In this document: piece by piece, positions 10,001 to 18,999 of the stretch | How the letters are laid out: each line of letters starts with the position of its first letter | Position numbering within the stretch: the stretch's first letter is position 1 | Source of the DNA: Portulaca oleracea | Lineage: Eukaryota > Streptophyta > Magnoliopsida > Caryophyllales > Portulacaceae | DNA length: 64,000 nt | Assembly (NCBI GenBank): GCA_029582165.1 | Contig: CM055870.1 | Location: 1,469,298 to 1,533,297, forward strand | Direction of reading: 5' to 3' | Made by a program: the position numbers and the translations under genes | Notes under the pieces: model-generated | What the model saw: the letters and a program-made list of their open reading frames with translations, nothing else | Told to the model about the DNA's origin: nothing | The model's database searches: none

Positions 10001-11506
10001 CGACTACAGTACATAAGCCGATTCATAGCAAAGTTGACCATGATCTGTGACCCCATATTTAAGAAGCTGAAGAGGGGAGTCAAGCCTGAGTGGGACGAAA
10101 AATGCCAAGCAGCCTTTGACAAGATCAAAGAATACTTGGCCAACCCACCCGTTTTAATGCCTCCCACGCCTGGAAGACCTTTATTGTTGTATCTAACTAT
10201 CACAGAGACAGCAATGGGGGCTATGTTAGCTCAAAGATACGAAGGTGAAGAACGAGCAATCTACTATTTAAGTAAGAAGTTCTTGGAATATGAGACTCGG
10301 TACTCCAACATTGAGAGGTTGTCCCTAGCTCTTGTTTGGGCAACAAGGAAGCTACGTCACTACATGCTTGCTCATACAGTGCATGTGACTGCTTTCATGA
10401 ACCCTCTCAGATACTTGATGGAGCAACCATTGGTCAATAGCAGGGTAGCTCGGTGGATGGTCATGTTGTCGGAGTTTGATTTACAGTTTGTTCCGCAAAA
10501 AGCCATAAAAGGAAGAGTGGTGGCGGATTTTCTGGCTGAACTACCCGTAGGGGAAGCTTGTGAAGAAGAACTCGAATTTCCCGATGAGAAAGTATTTCAA
10601 ACACAGAAAGAAACTTGGGAAATGTATTTTGATGGCGCCTCTAATCAAAGTGGATACGGAGTAGGGATCATTCTGATCTCACCCGAAGGAGCACATACTC
10701 CAATTTCGGTGAAATTGGATTTTGAAGCCACCAATAATGTGGCTGAATATGAGGCATGCATCATTGGTATGCAAGCTGCGGTAGAGATGGGCATAAAATG
10801 CATAAGAGTATTTGGGGATTCAAGCCTCATAATCAATCAAGCTTCCAATAAGTGGAAGGTAAAGAATGAAGCTTTAGCACCTTACCAAGATTATGTGAGA
10901 GATTTAGCAGAACACTTTGATCAAATAGTGTTCACTTATTTACCTCGGGAGCATAATGAGTTAGCGGACGCTTTGGCTAAGTTGTCATCATTGCTTAATA
11001 TCCCGAGAGGAGCCGTTTCTATGCCCATATGTGTAGATCGAAGAGCTCAGCCGGCTTATGTGTATTCTTTGGAGGTTTGTGAGGTAGACCCAACTTGTTG
11101 GTATTACGATATATACCAATACCTCACCAAAGGAACTTACCCTGAAGGTTCCACTACAAGGTCACAAAGAGCAATTAGACTTTTGGCTTCACAGTATTGC
11201 TTGATTCAAGGTCGATTGTACAAGAAAACTGACATAGGAATCAATTTGCTTTGTCTAAGCCAGGAGGAAGCTAAGAATTTGATGGAAGAAGTTCATGGAG
11301 GAGAATGTGGTCCGCATATGAATGGACGGATGTTGTCCAAAAAAGTACAAAGAATGGGGTATTACTGGTCAACTATGGAAGCCGATCACACGACATTACG
11401 TGAAGAGGTGCTACAAGTGTCAAATTTATGCGAACTTGCAACACCAACCCCCTTCATTCTTGACTACTTTAACCTCGCCTTGGCCGTTTTCGGTGTGGGG
11501 CATTGA
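7070..11506 (+). CDS. pol: Tat pol: protease, reverse transcriptase, RNase H and archaeal-type RNase H
   Basis: There is no ATG at the start; the frame is really the continuation of gag from about 7018. The aspartic protease has the DNGSA active site near 7712 (about residue 215 counted from 7070). The reverse transcriptase has VPKKDGRVRMCVDFRDLN near 9420, FMDRYSGYNQ near 9559 and the YVDD catalytic motif near 9750. The first RNase H spans roughly 10150-10480. A second, archaeal-type RNase H (YFDGASNQSGYGVGI ... NNVAEYEACIIGM ... DSSLIINQ ... HNELADALAKLSS) spans about 10620-10990; it is the hallmark of Tat elements. The frame enters the integrase zinc-binding region and is then broken near 11399; residues after that point in this frame are spurious. 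Confidence 0.93.
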   Translation: MHIHAISEECEWDPSDFITDATKPTYIMRYFSEDNEVNGLWVSDVEDVYGEPHAQNVTNNFWDSDSDDDFWGTAKSGETKTPDVTFLTRSGRHNHPGGPSQVQSQDKGKEKVGETMVPTPEEDLVLKQLKKLKMDVTVWQLLAASQKHRQALIEALSKLEVSPETTPEEVVSFVTSGQSTITFSDEDLPKEGFAHNKALYLSVGCSNKVIPLVLVDNGSAVNICPWRTAQKLGIQPHQLTQQAIQLRAYDNTPRRILGSILLPVTMDTISSNVEFLVLDIPASFNLLLGRPWLHEQRAVSSTLHQKVKLSVKSVVTIKGEELSAMITSKKPMLEVEHNSKDEEFHHFDIVAALNEDEAPLDFDPYSNRKVNAILKRQGYFPGLPLGRRAQGPTSVPLTQKGNYRFGLGYTPTEEEQRLAKKAVIVKKNEPIPLYSVKPYPLTLNGQFVKEGDYFPYFGFPEPYYLKSKGILVPGLEIFSDCMLLEEELFTPARESKTPLDWTHLAGSNIFGMLFGREAGKEEKPVEALSLALSSMDFDPTELIATWGQENKQVTWISVDGDKEFTLAIGESVHGSESSSRSVHGPFSESVLESGLKPTKSVASTSGRSVESSVNVLVSQFNEMNSFAYDSSHPLSLNCFASKENNDDAVNESEIPKDLLKAVEERENRISVIEETITVNLGTLEEPKLTKIGKSLTLEEQEQFTLLLREFVDVFAWSYQDMPGIDREIAEHRIPLYPDAKPVKQKLRRMKPEWALKIKEEVEKQLNAGFIRVSEYPQWVANVVPVPKKDGRVRMCVDFRDLNKASPKDDFPLPHIDILVDNTCGHALLSFMDRYSGYNQVKMAEEDMEKTTFITHWGTFCYVVMSFGLKNAGATYQRTATTLLHDMMHREAEVYVDDMIIKSVDRETHLDSLRKFFLRLRKYGMRLNPQKCAFGMTSGKLLGFVVSSRGIEVDPAKIKAIQEMPPPKTEKEIRGFLGRLQYISRFIAKLTMICDPIFKKLKRGVKPEWDEKCQAAFDKIKEYLANPPVLMPPTPGRPLLLYLTITETAMGAMLAQRYEGEERAIYYLSKKFLEYETRYSNIERLSLALVWATRKLRHYMLAHTVHVTAFMNPLRYLMEQPLVNSRVARWMVMLSEFDLQFVPQKAIKGRVVADFLAELPVGEACEEELEFPDEKVFQTQKETWEMYFDGASNQSGYGVGIILISPEGAHTPISVKLDFEATNNVAEYEACIIGMQAAVEMGIKCIRVFGDSSLIINQASNKWKVKNEALAPYQDYVRDLAEHFDQIVFTYLPREHNELADALAKLSSLLNIPRGAVSMPICVDRRAQPAYVYSLEVCEVDPTCWYYDIYQYLTKGTYPEGSTTRSQRAIRLLASQYCLIQGRLYKKTDIGINLLCLSQEEAKNLMEEVHGGECGPHMNGRMLSKKVQRMGYYWSTMEADHTTLREEVLQVSNLCELATPTPFILDYFNLALAVFGVGH

Positions 11507-12344
11507 TATCATAGGGAAGATTACTCCTAAAGGAACAGGAGGACATGAGTATGTGCTTGCAGCCATTGACTACTTCACAAATTGGGTAGAAGCGGCATCA
11601 TATGCAAAGTTGACTTCTAAGCACGTGGCTAAATTCATACTTACAAATATTATATGCCGTTACGGGGTACCTCATGAGTTGATTAGTGATAATGGGGTTC
11701 ACTTTAAAAGGGAGACAGCAGAGTTGTTAGCTAAATATAAGATCCAACATCATAGATCCTCGGTTTATAGACCTCAAACCAATGGAGCGGTTGAGGCAGC
11801 TAACAAGAACGTCATTAAGATAATAGAGAAAATGGCCACAACCTATAAGGACTGGCCAGACAAGTTGCCCTTTTCATTGTGGGGTTATCGGACTTCTATT
11901 CGTACATCCACGGGAGCAACACCTTACTCTTTGGTATACAGAATAGAAGCAGTGTTGCCAGTAGAGGTGGCAGTTCCTTCACTGCGAATTATAGCAGAAA
12001 GTCAGATCTCAGAAGCGGATTGGGCTAAAGCCAGGTATGAAGAATTGGTTAACGTGGATGAGAGGAGACTCAGAGCCATACACAATGTCCAGGTATATCA
12101 GAACCGCATATCTAGGGCATTTAATAGAAAGGTTAGGCCGAAGAACCTTGGAGAGGGTGATATGGTGATGAAAGAGGTAAGGGCACCTATTCAGGACCCG
12201 AGAGGGAAGTTTAGGCCCAATTGGATGGGCCCGTTCATTATAAAAGAGATCCTTCCAGGAGGAGCTGTGAAGTTGATGGATTTGGAGGGTGAAGAGTATG
12301 CTCAGCTAACCAACTTGGATCAACTAAAGAGGTTTTACGCTTAA
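11322..12344 (+). CDS. Tat integrase (C-terminal part of pol, in a shifted frame)
   Basis: The meaningful part begins near 11399, where the reading frame shifts by one base from the upstream pol frame. CYKCQ completes the HHCC zinc finger begun upstream. The catalytic core has the DDE residues: D in WGIDIIGK (near 11503), D in ISDNGVHF (near 11690) and E in NGAVEAANK (near 11800). The C-terminal part contains NRKVRPKNLGEGDMV and GPFII, typical of the integrase GPY/F region, and ends LDQLKRFYA. No chromodomain is seen, as expected for Tat. Integrase inserts the cDNA into the host chromosome. The frame break would stop its synthesis as part of the polyprotein. Confidence 0.9.
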   Translation: MDGCCPKKYKEWGITGQLWKPITRHYVKRCYKCQIYANLQHQPPSFLTTLTSPWPFSVWGIDIIGKITPKGTGGHEYVLAAIDYFTNWVEAASYAKLTSKHVAKFILTNIICRYGVPHELISDNGVHFKRETAELLAKYKIQHHRSSVYRPQTNGAVEAANKNVIKIIEKMATTYKDWPDKLPFSLWGYRTSIRTSTGATPYSLVYRIEAVLPVEVAVPSLRIIAESQISEADWAKARYEELVNVDERRLRAIHNVQVYQNRISRAFNRKVRPKNLGEGDMVMKEVRAPIQDPRGKFRPNWMGPFIIKEILPGGAVKLMDLEGEEYAQLTNLDQLKRFYA

Positions 12345-13582
12345 GGGTAAAAGTGGACATAGAAACTGGTGACCGAAACCAGCAACTATCCTCAAAAATA
12401 TTAGCCACTGACTTATTTGAGTCAGCAACTAAATACTTACACTACCTTTTGAACTACGATGGCCTGATTCCATGTAATGTGGATACGTAGGAAGCTTCTC
12501 TAAAAGTCCGGCCCAAACAAATAAAAGATTTTCCTGATACCCTATTTTCGGCCCTTAAAGCAACATGGACTCCTCGCGGATTCAATGAAACTTAAAACCT
12601 TTGTAGGGCTCGAAATTTCAAAAAAAAAAAAACCTTACCTAGGCCTCTGCAGGTCCACGCGGATTTTTGAGGCCTAAATCCAGAATTGTACTTCGTCCAA
12701 ATTCAGTTTGTAGGCTCTAAGATCCACGCGGATCTTGGACAACTTGGTCCTGATTCATACGAAAGTCTCAATTCTGTTAGGCTCACGTAGATTCCTTTGC
12801 CACCCAACTGGGTCCGCGCGGATTTTTGGGTACATTTGGTCCCGTTTTATGCCCTTTCACAACCTGACTTGATTTTAAGTCTTGAAACCCCCATAGATCT
12901 TTGCGGATTTTGCAAGGCCCGAATCAGAATTCGTATGAACTACCGTCAGCCCAGTCCTCCATGCGGGACCATTCACCCAAGCCTGTGGATCCACGCGGAT
13001 TTTACTCATCCTTGGTCCAAAATACTCACCTTATGATTCTGGAGCTATTTTGGGTCGGATCCGCGCGGATCCTTTGTTTTCTAGACCCATTATTTTAATG
13101 AGGTCCACGCGGATTTTGTTACTGACCTGGCCCAGAATACTCATTTTTGGAGCAACTCTGGGTAGATCCGCGCAAATCCTCAGCTTTTCTGGGCCCATTT
13201 GTTTTTTTAATAAAATCCATGCGGATCTACTTAACGACCCAGATACTCACCAGATATTTTCCGGAGCAGTCTTGGTTGGATCCACGCGGATTTCATATTT
13301 TCCTGGGCCCGTTTTTATTACTTCGATTCTCGTGGGTTACTTTCTTGATGCAAAAATCTTCGTAAATTTTCAGTGTGCAGAAGTCCACGCGGATTTCACA
13401 CAGGTAAATTCTGAAATCCCGTAAAATGCAATTTATTATTTCAAGCAAACCTAAAGCCTAAAGATCAAAAAACGAAAAGAGAGCATGCAAGCTTATAACT
13501 TGCAACTACAACGTTCATCGGCATCAAAAGAAAATATACTAAAAAAAAAAAAAAGAAGCCAACGGCAAAGCAGCATCAGTGT
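12345..13582. repeat. Non-coding spacer after Tat pol with dense CGCGGAT motifs
   Basis: From about 12560 to 13400 the sequence is a chain of motifs such as TCCACGCGGATTTT, GATCCGCGCGGATC and GTCCACGCGGATTT, spaced irregularly by some 30-100 bases. Each is usually next to wording like TTGGTCC, GGGCCCAT or ACTCA. Frames through this part are by-products of the repeats. No conserved protein is seen. Confidence 0.8.
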
Positions 13583-15035
13583 CTAATCCTGCTTGAGTTT
13601 CTTTCCAGACTCTAGAGTAGTGTTTGACCCGGATCCTTCACTTTGTATAGACGCTCTTCGCTGTCTTTTCTTGGCAGTTGAGTCACTGGGGGCTTTGTCT
13701 TTGCCTTTCTCAGTAGTTTTAGGGGTCAGTTGAGTCACTGGTGGTTGAGTCACTGGTGGGTTCAATTCTTTTTCTTCATCTTCCTTTAACTGCTCCCTAG
13801 TAGCGGAATCTTTTTCAAGTATCCAATGGCGATAAGCCGTAGATACATAGGTACTTCCACCGGTTGTAGGAACAGTGAGAGTTGGCCTGCTCATCCAATA
13901 GTCTTGCCAAGATCTAACCTTTGTGGCATCGTTTGTGATGACTTTAGGGCTAGGAGGAATGCAGTCAAGCGTGGGGATCCTTTGTTTTCTTCTTATCTGA
14001 CGCCTGGCCCGCTCGGGGAAGTAATAAGTGGTATGTGTTAGACCCACAAGCCTCACAAAAGGGCATCGGTGGTCAACGGTTACCGCCTCTCTTATTCTCC
14101 ACCAGGTGATATGCCACTTGACGATCATCTCTTCGATGAACCACTTCAACCACTTGTCCGTTGAGCGTTCTTTGTACCTACGGGCACGTTGGCAAAACTG
14201 GGACATCCGGAATGTTGGTTCATTCTTTGGAGGAGCCAAGAAGCGAGTGTGCTCCATCAACCATATCTGCAAGGAAAGAAAAGAGAAAGTTAGAGTTTAC
14301 GACAAAGTGGATCCACGCGGATTTGCGGATCTGATAGGAAGATCCACGCGGATTTGTAGGTGGCAATTTGGGTGATAGGAGTATAATCCGCGTTGATTTC
14401 GGTGAAAATGAGAGATTTGAAAGTTACCTGAAGAAGCAGGGGGCTTCCTGAGAATTCGCCCTTGGGTTCTTCACAAAGTCGATCCAGGCACAAGATGGTT
14501 TCAGCTACTATCATGGGTGCTAGATTTTGATCACAACGGAGGCTCTCGCTGATATTAATTAGCGAAGCCGGACCGCTATTTGTGCCACCATGGTAGAAAC
14601 AAAATCCTCCCAACAAACACAGAACTAAAGCCCTAGTTCTTCTCTCAACTTTGTCACCTCTTTTGAGTAAAGAAATTAAAGGCAGAAAGTTTACCCTTTC
14701 ACCTTCTAAAATTCTTTCTAGGTTATCTTTCTCTAGGCCAAGAAGGGAGGTATACCTAGGGGCGGTATTCCTAGAAGAAGTCGGGATTACGGGTGTTGAA
14801 GTGAATTTGAAGCCTAGTATTGCACCGAATTCTTCAGGGAGAGGGCACAGTTCTTTTTCCCCAAACCTAAATAGGTGAAGCTCAGAGTCCTGAATCATGC
14901 AAGCCTCAAGAAATCCCACATAACCCTCACCTGCCTTAAGCTAATTAGGGTATGAAGATTGTATCTCTTCAATTCTTCTTTTTCAGCATACGGAAGGGAG
15001 AGCATCCATCGTTCTAGCTCTTTCTCGAACGACAT
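13583..15035 (-). pseudogene. Antisense DUF7745-like gene carried by the Tat element, one intron, one frameshift
   Basis: Read on the minus strand, an ATG at 15035 opens MSFEKELERWMLSLPYAEK. A one-base frame change near 14900 leads into LHLFRFGEKELCPLPEEFG, then RALVLCLLGGFCFYHGG, IVAETILCLDRL and SGSPLLLQ, ending at a GT donor (14427). The intron is 14427-14267, with AG at its end. The next exon begins IWLMEHTRFLAPP (14266) and ends in a lysine-rich tail at 13583. The pattern of an EL.P..EEF.A.LG segment, an AET..L segment and a G..LLQ.W..EH segment resembles the DUF7745 proteins often annotated near plant retroelements. That family call is from memory. The exon join is in phase. Function is unknown; the frameshift suggests decay or a sequence error. 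Confidence 0.68.
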
Positions 15036-15052
15036 ATTTTTGGTAATAAATT

Positions 15053-15810
15053 GGGTCTCACGCGGATTTTGGAAAATTGGCCAAGCCAAAAGACAGGTGT
15101 AGGGGAAATTTGTGATGATATAGGAGGTAGATCTTCGCGGATTTTATAGGGCGGAAGTCCACATGCAGTGTTATGGTTGTAGCAAAAGTCCATCCGGATT
15201 TGCAGAGTACTAATCCATATAAAAATCAAAGACTCGGTTGGCAATTCAAGTGGGATAAGTTTCGGATCGCAGTTGTACAGATGTAGGATCTGCACGGATT
15301 TGTCAGCAAGTTGGCCCACGCGCATCTAGGAGGATTTTGGGCCAAGTACTATGATCCACGCGGATTTTGCAGTTTTTGGGCCAAGCACAGGTCCACGCGG
15401 ATTAGTGAACAAGTGGGTCCTCGCGGATCTGATAAGAACTTGGGCTCACGGATCATACAAAGACTAGACTTTTGCGGATTTTGCAGACTTTGGGCCGAAC
15501 TTAGGTCCACGCGGATCTGGGTCAGAACTTGGGAGCCCGCGAATTCAAGACTGCATGGATTTGGGGGATCTAGGTCCACGCGGATCTGGTTCACGCGGAT
15601 CTGGGTCCACGCGGATCTGGGTCGGATCTGGGTCCGTGCGGATTCAAGACTGCATGGATTTTGGACGGGCAAAAGGCGCCTACATAGATTTGGGCCGGTC
15701 ACGGGTCCACACAGATTTTTGGTTCACGCGGATTTGCTACTACATGGGATCACGCGGATTCAGGTCGGAGTTAAGCCTAGGCTAATCCTCGTGGATTTGT
15801 CAAGTTTTAG
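15053..15810. repeat. Dense CGCGGAT palindrome cluster between the two antisense genes
   Basis: The motif occurs about every 25-60 bases here, for example near 15059, 15354, 15390, 15509, 15578, 15592 and 15607. At 15570-15650 four copies of a short unit (GGTCCACGCGGATCTG form) follow almost head to tail. This lies upstream of the DUF7745-like gene and downstream of the PMD gene, so it could serve as promoter and terminator space for them. No coding sequence is supported. Confidence 0.8.
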
Positions 15811-16118
15811 GGTAGGTTAAAGGCCCGAGTTACTTATTTGCAAGGGAGCTTGTTATTTTTTAGTGTAATCAAGATTTATTCGCTTCTGACAATATCTATA
15901 GAAATCAACTCTTGTTTTGACCACAGCTCAACGTCTTGTCTTAATTGTCTTGTTTTGCATCGCATGTAGTCTTAGTTTTTTGTATAATAGTCATAGTAAT
16001 AATAAAAAAAGAGAGCATTCATGCATTAGCATTTGCATCAATGTTTGTGTCTAGGATAGTTCATAGGTTCAAAAAAAAAAAAAAAAAACCAGTCTAAGCA
16101 TTATACATGGAAAGTTTC
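15811..16118. other. Spacer downstream of the antisense PMD gene
   Basis: AT-rich DNA with a poly(A) run near 16072-16088. No motif cluster or coding frame is seen. Confidence 0.6.
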
Positions 16119-16640
16119 TCAATTGTCATCTCCCTCATCCGAAACCAAGTCTATATATTCTGGGCCCGAGAAACCAAAGCGTCGGCCCGGTAGGGAAGCA
16201 GGATCTTGCCCAGTGAAGAAGTTCCATCCATCAGCTGCCCAAGAGGAAGAGGGTTGAGTCGAATCTGGTTGATATCCTCCGGCGGTGGGTTCTTCATTCC
16301 ACGAAGAACTGGGAGTGTCATAAGAATGAACTCGCCCGGATTCATCAACATGGAAAGAACCCGGGTAGTGCCCTTGCAAGACAGGAGCCTGCAAAACTGG
16401 AGTTAGACTCCAATTGTCATCATATTCTTTCTTGACCGGTTCCTCCTTACCCAAGAAGTATGAAGAAGACGAGTCGAAGAAGCTAGTGGTAGCCGGAATA
16501 GGAGTCTTTGGGGGGACGTCCTTAAAGTCCACAGACGATCGACGAACATCATGCGACCAGCTCTGTTGAGAGTAGTCAGGGTATCCTCGGGAAATAGACA
16601 TGTTACCAAACAATTGCTCCAAGGCGTATGTCGAGGTCAT
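16119..16640 (-). CDS. Downstream frame of the antisense PMD gene (Ser/Pro/Asp-rich tail)
   Basis: This 173-residue minus-strand frame begins MTSTYALEQLFGNMSISR. Its ATG overlaps the stop of the preceding exon frame as ATGA. It is rich in S, P, D and E, has no recognised domain and ends EYIDLVSDEGDDN. It is most simply the original C-terminus of the PMD protein thrown into another frame by one base; reinitiation at the overlapping ATG is the alternative. Composition resembles the low-complexity tail just upstream. Confidence 0.45.
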   Translation of the reverse strand: MTSTYALEQLFGNMSISRGYPDYSQQSWSHDVRRSSVDFKDVPPKTPIPATTSFFDSSSSYFLGKEEPVKKEYDDNWSLTPVLQAPVLQGHYPGSFHVDESGRVHSYDTPSSSWNEEPTAGGYQPDSTQPSSSWAADGWNFFTGQDPASLPGRRFGFSGPEYIDLVSDEGDDN

Positions 16641-18990
16641 ACATCACTTTCGCTAAGACATCTCCCATAGGCGCGTGTTCGAGATGATCCTCGAGCAGAT
16701 ATAAAACCCATATTACTAGAGGATCCGGCAGAATGTTCAGCTTCATCTTCAGGAATTACTGGAATATTGGGAACATAACTATGGAGTTGGGATCCATAGG
16801 TGGTCATTCCACCACTACTACTCGAAGGACCCGCGCCAGGTGTTGTATAAGAGCCTCCTCCTCCCAAGTCAATATCCTGCCAATTGTTACCCTCTTCTTC
16901 ATCATCATCGCCGGGATGATTATTGTCCTGTGCGTAAAAAGCAATAGGTATGACTCCTCCTCCGCCCAGGTCGTGATCATGAGCATCATCATCTTCATCA
17001 TCGTCATTGGCATCATGACCTCCATAGCCCCTACCATGATGATGATGACGCCCCCCACCAGGGTGATGCCCTCTACCTCCGCCTCCGCCGCGGCGAGGTC
17101 CAAAGCCCATGCGACGCCGAAATCGTCTCCTCATATCTTGGAGCTCGTCGCAAAGGCCGTAGATGAGAGCGATAGCCTCCATGGTTTGCTCCCGACTCCA
17201 CTACAAGAAATTTCGTTTCACGAAGTCAAATTCAGGGATAGCAAGAGTAAAAGTTGTTCGTTATAATAACAGTAGAAGTCTTACGCCAGAACTGTTGGAG
17301 GACAAAGGAAGCTCGGGGAAATTTCTTCTTCGACGCCTCAAACCAAGAGGGTTAGGAACCTCCGGCGTTCCAGTATCCTGCAGGTTAATCAAATTAGCCT
17401 CAGTGTGAAAACATGAATGCATGAATAGATCATCGTTGTACTTACCATGGGCCCCATAAGGCGCGGTCGAATGGAGGTTACATAGTCAGCACCCATGATG
17501 AGCAGATGACCAATGGGGATCCCCATAAGGTTGACCTCGAGCTCTTCAAAGGTCAAAGAGCGAGGATAGAACATTTTCGCTGGGGGATCTACTGGCACCC
17601 GAGGAGGCCATACATGCATACATTGGTGGGTTACCCTCTCGCCACAATACCAGATGAAAGTGAAAGGGCCTTCAAATAGGACCCTCCGGCAATTGATCTC
17701 CTGTAGGATGTCGAGATCTGGAAGTTGGTCTTCCGTAACCTCGTAGGCAGCCCAAGGGTTCAAGGCACACTGAATATGGGTTAGTTGAAATGACATCAAG
17801 GACAGGATGGAAAAGAAAGGAAGAGGTCATACCTGTCCGGGATTATTCAGCAGGCCACGAAAGAGCTCCAGATGCTCTACCCGACGCTTTCTCTCCAACA
17901 AATCATCACTTCCCCAGCGAAGAGCAATCGGGAAGACATCCCCAGCAGTAGACTTGGGAGAAAGCCCCTCAAAATACTCATAAAACCAAATCTGCGAGAA
18001 AGGAAGGTTTAGTACTTGAATTACAAGGAGGGGATGAAGGATAAGAGAAGAGAGGTACCTCAATGACTTTCCACAAGCCAGAAAGATAGGTGTTGTTCTG
18101 CTCAAGTTTTGACTTGGGGACCCGCACCCCGGAACGGAGTCCACGAAGGAGACATGTGTAAGCCGCGGCTCCCCAAGCAAGGTTATGTAGGTTATCTAGA
18201 TTTTCTAGATTCCCTAAATAATGGAAATAAACCCGACTACCGCGTTCTGCGAAGACGGTGGTGCATAAGAAGATAGCAAGTATCACTCGCCGTCTCTGAG
18301 CATCAGTATAAACTTCATCCCAGAAGTTGCCCTTCTAAACTTCGTCGAAAAGAACAGAGTATCTGAAACTTCGATTGTCATGCATGGTAGCCATGATTGG
18401 ACCAAACAGGGCCAATTGCTGGGCCTTGTCGTGACCCAAAACATCGGAGTAATACAGAGGATCACCACCAAAAGATAGACCAGTAATCAGGGCAAAATCC
18501 AAAGGGGTGATGGTCATTTCATACTCGGGGAAGTGAAAGGTATTGGTTGTATCCCAAAACCGTTCACTTAATGCACGCACGACACAGTGGCCGGTAGGTT
18601 CTCGCATGGCATGCAGAGCATTGAGCAGATGGCCAAGTCCAGCATCTCGGATGATGTTTTTGGCTGGATAGTCTAGTCGCAGCCGGCCCAAAGAATTTCA
18701 TCACTTTCCCTATAGCCCCACAGGCTTGGATGTTATCCGCCTGCAAGGTAACATAATACGCGATAAAAAACCTACGAGTTGTCAGCTTAACACCATAATG
18801 GGTAAAGAAAGTTACATACCGGGATTTGTGTCGCATAATGGGAAATGTGGGTGGTTCGGCAATACAAGAGGTCATGACCGTCCCATTGGTCAGGACCGGC
18901 CCACTCCCTGCTCATGTTGCCCTTTTGGGCTATGTCAGCAGCCCACGCTGCTTTCTTAGGGTGGTATTTCCCGGGTTTTGTCGAAGGCAT
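16637..18990 (-). pseudogene. Antisense plant mobile domain (PMD) gene with five introns inside the Tat element
   Basis: Exons read on the minus strand: 18990-18820 (MPSTKPGKYHPKKAAW start), 18740-18059, 17991-17833, 17769-17446, 17377-17285 and 17200-16637. All five introns are GT-AG, 63-84 bases, and all join in phase 0. The second exon has the PMD core: DAGLGHLLNALHAM, ALSERFWDTTNTFHFP, EYEMTITPLDFALITGLSF, then NLAWGAAAYTCLLRGL. Later exons carry the rest (DVFPIALRW; NPWAAYEV). The last exon encodes an RGG, His and Asp/Glu-rich tail. Two lesions are visible: a one-base frame change near 18690 and an in-frame TAG near 18338. PMD proteins include the Arabidopsis MAIN and MAIL1 nuclear proteins and many transposon-borne forms. 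The family call is firm; the function here is unknown. Confidence 0.8.
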
Positions 18991-18999
18991 AGTGAAATA

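Noticed and set aside
12560..13400. CRISPR-like appearance of regularly recurring short repeats
   Set aside because: The sequence is from a plant, spacing is irregular, the repeat is degenerate and palindromic, and the intervening text is itself repetitive.
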